Part shown: positions 57,411 through 64,000 of the stretch, piece after piece
Numbering within the stretch: the first letter of the stretch is position 1
Layout of the letters: each line of letters opens with the position of its first letter
NCBI GenBank assembly: GCA_023548195.1
Contig: JAJHZJ010000009.1
Span: forward strand, 3,951,001-4,015,000
From: Bettongia penicillata ogilbyi
Taxonomy: Eukaryota; Chordata; Mammalia; Diprotodontia; Potoroidae
Direction: 5' to 3'
DNA: 64,000 bases
Notes under the pieces: generated by a model
Databases searched by the model: none
Seen by the model: only the letters and a program-made list of their open reading frames with translations
What the model was told of the DNA's origin: nothing
Made by a program: the position numbers and the translations under genes

Positions 57411-60400
57411 TTTTTTAAAAATAGTATTTAATTTTTTCAATTACATGTGAAGATAGTTTTCAACATTCATCTTTTTATAAAATTTTGAGTTCCAAATTTT
57501 TTCTCCCACTTATTACCCCCTCCCCAAGATAACAAATAATCTGATATAGGTTACAAATGTGCACTCATGTACACATATTTCCATATTAGTCATTTTGTGA
57601 AAGAAGAAACAAAACAAAATGGAAAAGCCATGAAAAACAAAAAAACCCAGACAAAATGTGAAAAATAGTGTGCTTTGATCTGCATTCAGACTCTATAGTT
57701 CTTTCTCTCCATGTAGAGAGCATTTTCCATCATGAGTCGTTTGCAGTTGTCTTGTATCATTGTATTACTGAAGAGAGCTAAGTCAGTCATAGCTGATCAT
57801 TGCACAGTGTTGCTGTTACTGTGTACAGTGTTCCCCAGTTCTGCTCACTTCACTCAGCACCAGTGAATCACTCATGTATTTCCAGGTTTTTCTGAAATTC
57901 ACCTGCTCAGAATTTTTTATAGCCCAATAGTATTCTATTGCATTCATATATCACAACTTGTTCAGCCATTCCCCAATTGATGGACAAACCCCTCAATTTC
58001 CAGTTCTTTGCCACCACATAAAGAACTTCTAAAAATATTTTTTTTATATGTTGGTCCTTTTTTCCTATTTTATGATCTCTTTGGGATACAGAACTATTAG
58101 TGGTATTGCCAGATCAAAGGGTATGCACAGTTTGATTTCCCTTTGGGGGTATAGTTCCAAATTGCTCTGTTGAATCAGTTCACAACTCTAACACTCATTC
58201 AGCAGTGTCCCATTTTCCCTACATCTTCAATATTTGTCATTTTCCTTTTCTGTCATATTAGCCAATCTGATAGGTGTGAGGTGGACCTCAGAGTTGTTTT
58301 TATTTTTATTTCTCTAATCAATAGTAATTTAGAGCATTTTTTCATATGACCATAGATAGTTTTAATTTCTTCATCTGAAAACTGCCTGTTCATATCCTTG
58401 GACCAGTTATCACTTGGGAAATGACTTGTATTTTTTGTGAATTTGACTCAGTTTCCTATATATCAGAAACACTTGCTATAAAAATTGTTTCCCATCTTTC
58501 TGTTTTCCTTCTAATTTTGATTGCATTGATTTTGTTTATGTAAAACCTTTTAAATTTGATGTATCAAAATGACCTATTTTGCATTCCATAATGTTCTATA
58601 GATTTGATTTGGTCATAAATTCTTCCCTTCTCCATACATCTGACAGGTAAGCTCTTCCTTGCTCTCCTAATTTCCATATTTTGTTACACTTTATGTCTAA
58701 GTCATGTACCCATTTTGACCTTATCTTGATATATGGTATGAGAAGTTGGTCAGTAGTTTCTGCTGTGCTATTTTCCAGTTTTCCTGGCAATTTTTGTTAA
58801 ATAATGAATTCTTATTCTGGAACCTGGAGTTTGGGAGCTTATCAAACAGTAATGTGTAGTAATCTTGTGTACAATGTCTTGTGTACCTAATCTATTCCAC
58901 GATCCACCACTCTGTTTCTCATCCAGTACCAAATAGTTTTGATGATTACTGCTACACAATATAGTTTTAGATTTTGGATGGCCAGTCCACCTTCCTTTGC
59001 ATTTTTTTTCATTAATTCCCTTGACATTCTTGAACTTTTATTCTTCCAGATGAATTTTATTATTTTTTCTAGTTCTGTAATATTCTTTCTGATGGTTTGG
59101 TATGGAACTGAATAAGTAAATTAGGTAGATTTGTCATTTTTATTATATTAGCTCAGCCTATCCATGAGCCGTTGGTATTTTTGCATTTGTTTAGATCTGA
59201 CTTTATTGTGTGAAAAGTATTTTGTATTTGTATCCATATAGTTCTTGGGTTCGTCTTGGCAAGTAGAGTCCTAAGTATTTTATATTGTCCACAGATATTT
59301 TAAATGAAATTTCTCTTTCTCTTGCTGCTGGGCTTCATTGGTAATATATAAAAAATGCTTATGATTTATGTGGGTTTATTTTATATCCTGCGACTTTGCT
59401 GAACTTAATTATTTCAAATAATTTTTTATTTGATTCTCCAGGATTCTCTGTTTCCTTTATATCATTTTCAAAGAGTGATAGTTTTGTTTTCTCATTGCGT
59501 AGTCTACTTCCTTCAATTTTTTCTTCTCTTATTGCTAAAGCTAACATTTCTAGTACAACAGGATAATAATGGTGATAATATCCTTATTTCACCCCGGATC
59601 TTTTTGGAAAAGCTTAACTTTTCCCCATTACAGATAATGCTTGCTGATGGTTTTAGATAGATACTGCTTATCATTTTAAGCAAAGCTCTATTCCTATGCT
59701 CTCTAGTGTTTCTCAATAGGAATATATGCTGTATTTTGTGAAAAACTTTTTCTGCATCTAATGAAATAATCATGTGATTTCTGTTGATGTTTTTAATTGA
59801 TGTAGTCAATTATGCTGATAATTTTCCAAATAGTAAACTGGCCCTGCATTCCAGGTATAAATCCCACCTGGTCATAGTTTATTATTCTGGTGACAAATTG
59901 CTGTAATCTCTTTTAAAATTTTTGCATCAATATTCATTGGGATGATTGGTCTATAGTTTTCTTTCTTTGTTTTGGCTTTTCTCTAGAATTTATTTGGAGT
60001 CATTTTTTACAGGTACTTTAAGGGCTTTAGGAGGAGAGCTCCAGCAGATCCAAGCTCTAGTCTGCCCTCTTGGCTCTGCCTTCTAAGACTCTTCTGTTTT
60101 GGCTTTTCTTGATTTAGTTGTCAGCACCATATCTGTGTCATAAAAAGAATTTGGGTAGGACTACTTCTTCACCAATTTTTCCAAACAGTTTATATAATAC
60201 TGCAATTTATTGTTCTTTACATGTTTGGTAGAATTCACATGTGAATCTATCTGGCCCTGGAGATTTTTTTCTTAGGGAGTGCATTGATGGCTAATTCAAT
60301 TTCTTTTTCTAAAATAGTGTTATTTTGGTATTTCCTTTTCTATTAAACTGGGCAATTTATATTTTTGTAAATATTCATCCATTTCCTTTAGATTTTCAGA

Positions 60401-60555
60401 TATATTGGCATACAGTTGGGCAATTGCTGCTAATTATTGTTTTAATTTCCTTGTCTTCGGTGGTGAATTCACTCTTCTAATTTTTGATACTGGTAATTTG
60501 GTTTACTTTCTTTTTAAAAATCAAATTAACCAAAGGTTTATCTATTTTATTGTTT
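57411..60555 (-). mobile_element. L1 element with a 112-bp insert, cut by HAL1
   Basis: It starts with a T-rich tail at 57411, then 3' untranslated landmarks (GATATAGGTTACAAATGTGC; GCTCACTTCACTCAGCACCA) and ORF2 in antisense (TGTGAATCTATCTGGCCCTG near 60240). Near 60555 it passes into HAL1 sequence in the middle of the ORF2 reverse-transcriptase region, as if HAL1 had inserted there. Stops throughout. Confidence 0.85.
59983..60094 (-). mobile_element. 112-bp L1-5'-end-like insert with 15-bp direct repeats
   Basis: Exact 15-base repeats (TGTTTTGGCTTTTCT) at 59968-59982 and 60095-60109 flank it. On the minus strand it reads GGCAGAGCCAAGAGGGCAGA, then CTAGAGCTTGGATCTGC and GGAGCTCTCCTCC, similar to the start of marsupial L1 5' untranslated regions. 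There is no A-tail and no other L1 part. Confidence 0.7.
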
Positions 60556-61413
60556 TATTTTTCTTTTTCTTTTTTTAAATATAAATTTATTTATTAAACC
60601 TTTTACATTCATTTTCACAAAATTTTGGGTTCCGAATTTTCTCCCCATTTATCCCCTCCCCCCAACCCCAATACACCAAGCATTCTAATTTTCCCTATCA
60701 CAATCTGCCCTCTCTTCTATAATCCCTCCCTTCTCTTGTCCCCATCTTCTCTTTTGTCCTGTAGGGCCAGATGGCTTTCTATTCCCCATTAACTGTATTT
60801 CTTATTTCCTAGTAGCAACAACAATACTCAACAGTTGTTCCTAAAACTTTGAGTTCCAACTTCTCACCATCCCTCCCTCCCCACCCCTTCCCTTTGGGAA
60901 GGCAGGCAATTCAATATAGGCCATATCTGTGTAGTTTTGCAAATGACTTTCATAATAGTGGTGTTGTGTAAGACTAACTGTATTTCCCTCCATCCTATCC
61001 TGCTCCCCATTGTTTCCATTCTGTCTTTTCATCCTGTCCCTCCCTGAGTGTTGATTTCAAATTGCTCCCTCCTCCCATTGCCCTCCCTTCCATCATCCCC
61101 CCCACCCTGCTTATCTCCTTCTCCCCCACTTTCCTGCATTGTGAGATAGGTTTTCATACCAAAGTGAGTGTGCATTTTATTCCTTCTTTTCTCGAATATG
61201 ATGAGGGTAAACTTCTTGTTTTTTTCTCAGCTTTCCTTTTTTTCCCTCCACTAAAAAGTCTCCTGCTTACCTCTTGAATGAGATATAATTTACCCCATTC
61301 CATTTCACCCTCTCTCCTCCCACTACATTTCTCTCTCACTGTTTACCCTAATTTCTTTTAAGATATGGTCCCAACCTATTCAATTCAATCTGTGCTCTCT
61401 GTCTCTGTATGTC

Positions 61414-61491
61414 CGTGCGTGTGTGTATGTGTGTGTGTGCGCACACACATGTGTACGTGTGTGTATGTGTGTGTATGTATGTGTGTGTGTG
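61414..61491 (+). repeat. TG-rich repeat of HAL1 copy A
   Basis: Interrupted TG/TATG run in the HAL1 3' region; its counterpart in copy B is at 63561-63617, so it is part of the element. Confidence 0.85.
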
Positions 61492-61625
61492 GTCCCACCA
61501 ACTACCCAGATACTGAAAAGTTTTAAGAGTTACAAATATTGTCTTTCCATGTAGGAATATAAACAGTTCACCTTTGGTAAGTCCCTTATGACTTCTCTTT
61601 GCTGTTTACTTTTTCATGCTTCTTC

Positions 61626-62667
61626 TCATTCTTGTGTTTGAAAGTCAAATTTTCTTTTCAGCTCTGGTCTTTTCATCAAGAATGCTTGAAAGTCCTCTGT
61701 TTCATTGAAAGACCATATTTTCCCCTGAAGTATTATACTCAGTTTTGCTGGGTAGGTGATTCTTGGTTTGAGTCCTAGTTCCTTTGACTTCTGGAATATC
61801 CTATTCCACGCCCTTCGATCCCTTAATGTAGAAGCTGCTAGATCTTGGGTTATCCTGATTTTATTTCCACAGTACTGGAATTGTTTCTTTCTAGCTGCTT
61901 GCAATATTTTCTCCTTGACCTGGGAATTCTGGAATTTGGCCACAATGTTCTTAGGAGTTCCTCTTTTTGGATCTCTTTCAGGAGGTGATTGATGGATTCC
62001 TTGAATACTTATTTTGCCCTCTGGTTGTAGAATGTCAGGGCAGTTTTCCTTGATAATTTCATGAAAGATGATGTCTAGGCTCTTTTTTTGATCATGGCTT
62101 TCAGGTAGTCCCATAATTTTTAAATTGTCTCTCCTGGATCTATTTTCCAGGTCAGTTGTTTTTCCCATGAGATATTTCACATTCTCTTCCATTTTTTCAT
62201 TCTTTTGGTTTTGTTTGGTGATTTCTTGGTTTCTGATAAAGTCATTAGCCTCCATCTGTTCCATTCTAATTTTGAGAGAACTATTTTCTTCAGTGAACTT
62301 TTGAACCTCCTTTTCCATTTGGCTAATTCTGCTTTTGAAAGCATTCTTCTCCTCATTGGCTTTTTGAACCTCTTTTGCCAATTGAGAGCCTATTTTTCAA
62401 GGTGTTATTTTCTTCAGCATTTCTTTGGATCTCCTTTAGCAAGGTATTGACCCGTTTTTCATGCTTTTCTTGCATCTCTCTCATTTCTCTTCCCAGTTTT
62501 TCCTCCACCTGTCTAACTTGATTTTCAAAATCCTTTTTGAGCTCTTCCATGGCCTGAGCCCACCGGACATCCACCTGAGATGTCTGGGATACAGAGGCCC
62601 CGACCTCCACATCTTTCCCTGATCGTAAGCATTGTTCCTCGTCATCAAAAATGCAAGGCGGGAACAT
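61626..62667 (-). pseudogene. HAL1 ORF1 protein (L1 ORF1p-like), one frameshift
   Basis: Two frames join near 62390. N-terminal piece: 104 codons from 62667 with a heptad-rich coiled coil (MEELKKDFENQVRQVEEKL). C-terminal piece: 251 codons to 61626, with more coiled coil (residues 1-75), an RRM-like start (LENRSRRDNLKIMGLPE, 78-94) and the ORF1p C-terminal domain (NIVAKF, 145-150; RRAWN, 189-193; ITYPAKLSI, 208-216). ORF1p is a trimeric RNA-binding chaperone that coats element RNA. Only one indel breaks it, so the copy is young. Confidence 0.88.
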
Positions 62668-62697
62668 CTGTTCCCCAAGGAAGTAGCTTTCTTTCTT

Positions 62698-64000
62698 TCT
62701 TTTTTTTTTTATTTATTTATTTTCCAAATTTTATTTATTTATTTATTTAATTTTTTGCATTCATTTTCACAAATTTTTGGGTTCCAAATTTTCTCCCCTT
62801 TTATCCCCTCCCCCCACCCCAATACCCCAAGCAATCTAATTTTCCCTATCTCCAATCTGCCCTCTCTTCTGTCATCCCTCCCTTCTCTTGTCTCCATCTT
62901 CTCTTTTCTCCTGTAGGGCCAGATGACTTTCTATTCCTCCTTAACTGTATGTCTTCTTTCCTAGTTGCAACAACAATACTAAACAATTGTTCCTAAAACT
63001 TTGAGTTCCAAATTCTCCCCATCCCTCCCTCCCCACCCATTCCTTTTGGGATGACAGGCAATTCAATATAGGCCATATCTGTGTAGTTTTGCAAATGACC
63101 TCCCTGATAGTCGTGTTGTGTAAGACTAACTGGATTACCATCCCTCCTAACCTGCCCCTCATTGTTTCTCTTCTGTCTTTTGATCCTGTCCCTCCGCAAG
63201 TGTTGACTTCAAATTGCTCCCTCCTCCCTTTGCCCTCCCTTCCATCATCCCCCCCCTTGCAATATCTCCTTCTCCCCCACTTTCTTATACTGTAAGATAG
63301 GTTTTCATACCAAAATGAGTGTGCATTTCACTCCTTTGTTTAGTCAAATGTAATGAGGGTAAACTTCTTGTTTTTTTTTTCTCAGCTCTCCTCTTTTTCC
63401 CTCCACTAAGAAAAACTCCTACCTGCCTCTAAATGACATATAGTTACCCCCTTCCCTTTCCCTCTCTTTCCTCCCCCTACATTTCTCTCTCACCATTTAC
63501 CTTAGTTTCTTTTAAGGTATGGTCCCATCCTATTCAGTTCAATCTGTGCTCTCTATCTCTGTATGTGTGCGCATATGTGTATGTGTGTGCGTGTGCATGC
63601 GTGTACATGTGTGTATGGACCCACCTACTACCCAGATACTGAAAAGTTTTAAGAGTTACAAATATTGTCTTTCCATGTAGGAATGTAAACAGTTCACTTC
63701 TGGTAAGTCCCTTAAGACTTCTCTTCGCTGTTTCCTTTTTCATGCTTCTTCTCATTCTTGTGTTTGAAAGTCAAATTTTCTTTTCAGCTCTGGTCTTTTC
63801 ATCAAGAATGATTGAAAGTCCTCTGTTTCATTGAAAGACCATATTTTCCCCCTGAAGTATTATACTCACTTTAGCTGGGTAGGTGATTCTTGGTTTGAGT
63901 CCTAGTTCCTTTGACTTCTGGAATATCCTATTCCACGCCCTTCGATCCCTTAATGTAGAAGCTGCTAGATCTTGGGTTATCCTGATTTTATTTCCACAAT
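62698..64000 (-). mobile_element. HAL1 element, copy B, runs off the window
   Basis: The A-rich tail (62698-62755, T on the plus strand) lies against the 5' end of copy A. The 3' untranslated region follows in the same order as in copy A, then the end of ORF1 (from about 63750). Copy B has one extra C in the C-run near 63850 compared with copy A, which would shift its ORF1 frame. The rest of ORF1 lies beyond position 64000. Confidence 0.85.
63561..63617 (+). repeat. TG-rich repeat of HAL1 copy B
   Basis: TGTG/TATG/CATG run at the position equivalent to 61414-61491 but shorter. Confidence 0.85.

Larger units (their letters stand above)
60556..62697 (-). mobile_element. HAL1 (half-L1) element, copy A
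   Basis: An L1-type ORF1 (62667 to 61626, minus) is followed directly by about 1 kb of 3' untranslated sequence and an A-rich tail at 60556-60610, with no ORF2. This is the definition of HAL1. The 3' region has a long polypurine section (polypyrimidine on the plus strand, 61020-61330) and a TG-rich run at 61414-61491. Confidence 0.85.

Noticed and set aside
61300..61500. TG and polypyrimidine runs as independent regulatory repeats
   Set aside because: They recur at the same place in both HAL1 copies, so they belong to the element.
1..64000. CRISPR arrays, bacterial operons, riboswitches or prophage
   Set aside because: Repeat content, intron-like composition and retrotransposon families are all mammalian; no regularly spaced short repeats were found.

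Overview
The window is repeat-dense, AT-rich mammalian nuclear DNA and almost certainly marsupial. The tRNA-headed Mar1-type SINEs, an RTE-clade LINE together with a SINE sharing its head and tail, antisense L2 and L3/CR1 fossils, marsupial-style L1 3' regions and an ORF1-only HAL1 element occur together in metatherian genomes. The species cannot be fixed from sequence alone. No bacterial-type gene, operon, CRISPR array, rRNA or tRNA gene was seen.

Layout. 1-4,000: old L1/L2 pieces and SINEs. 4,000-6,400: a CAG-rich stretch, then two short candidate exons (4342-4403 and 6316-6365, + strand) whose joined frame stays open for 36 hydrophobic codons. 7,100-15,200: overlapping L2 fossils (minus strand) broken by SINEs, L3/CR1, an RTE fragment and a hAT foldback element, plus an unusual 130-bp inverted duplication. 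15,200-33,500: mostly unassigned, intron-like sequence with hAT remnants, an RTE-derived SINE, a candidate solo LTR, a cleanly bounded L1 insertion and scattered MIR/L2 pieces. 33,571-35,825: a processed G3BP1 pseudogene on the minus strand, abutting an L1. 39,500-41,800: L1 and L2 pieces with nested SINEs. 44,091-52,400: one long 5'-truncated L1 (minus) interrupted by a full-length but dead RTE element (46742-50766, 11-bp target duplication) and a Mar1 SINE. 54,700-57,100: L2, Mar1 and a decayed reverse-transcriptase remnant of another LINE type. 57,411-64,000: an L1 (minus) with a 112-bp L1-5'-end-like insert, followed by two head-to-tail HAL1 elements; the second runs off the window.

Interpretation. 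Nothing here reads as an intact multi-gene system. The best reading is 5' exons and introns of an unidentified + strand gene. This is supported by the open splice-joined frame and by the fact that every recognisable L1 and HAL1 lies on the minus strand, antisense to those exons. The most informative material is retrotransposon history: nested insertions with readable target duplications, a stop codon shared by two RTE copies, a SINE built from both ends of the RTE, and a HAL1 pair whose ORF1 end is much better conserved than its 3' untranslated region. Repeat calls rest on remembered family features and internal comparison. No database search was run, and boundaries are approximate unless a target duplication is cited.
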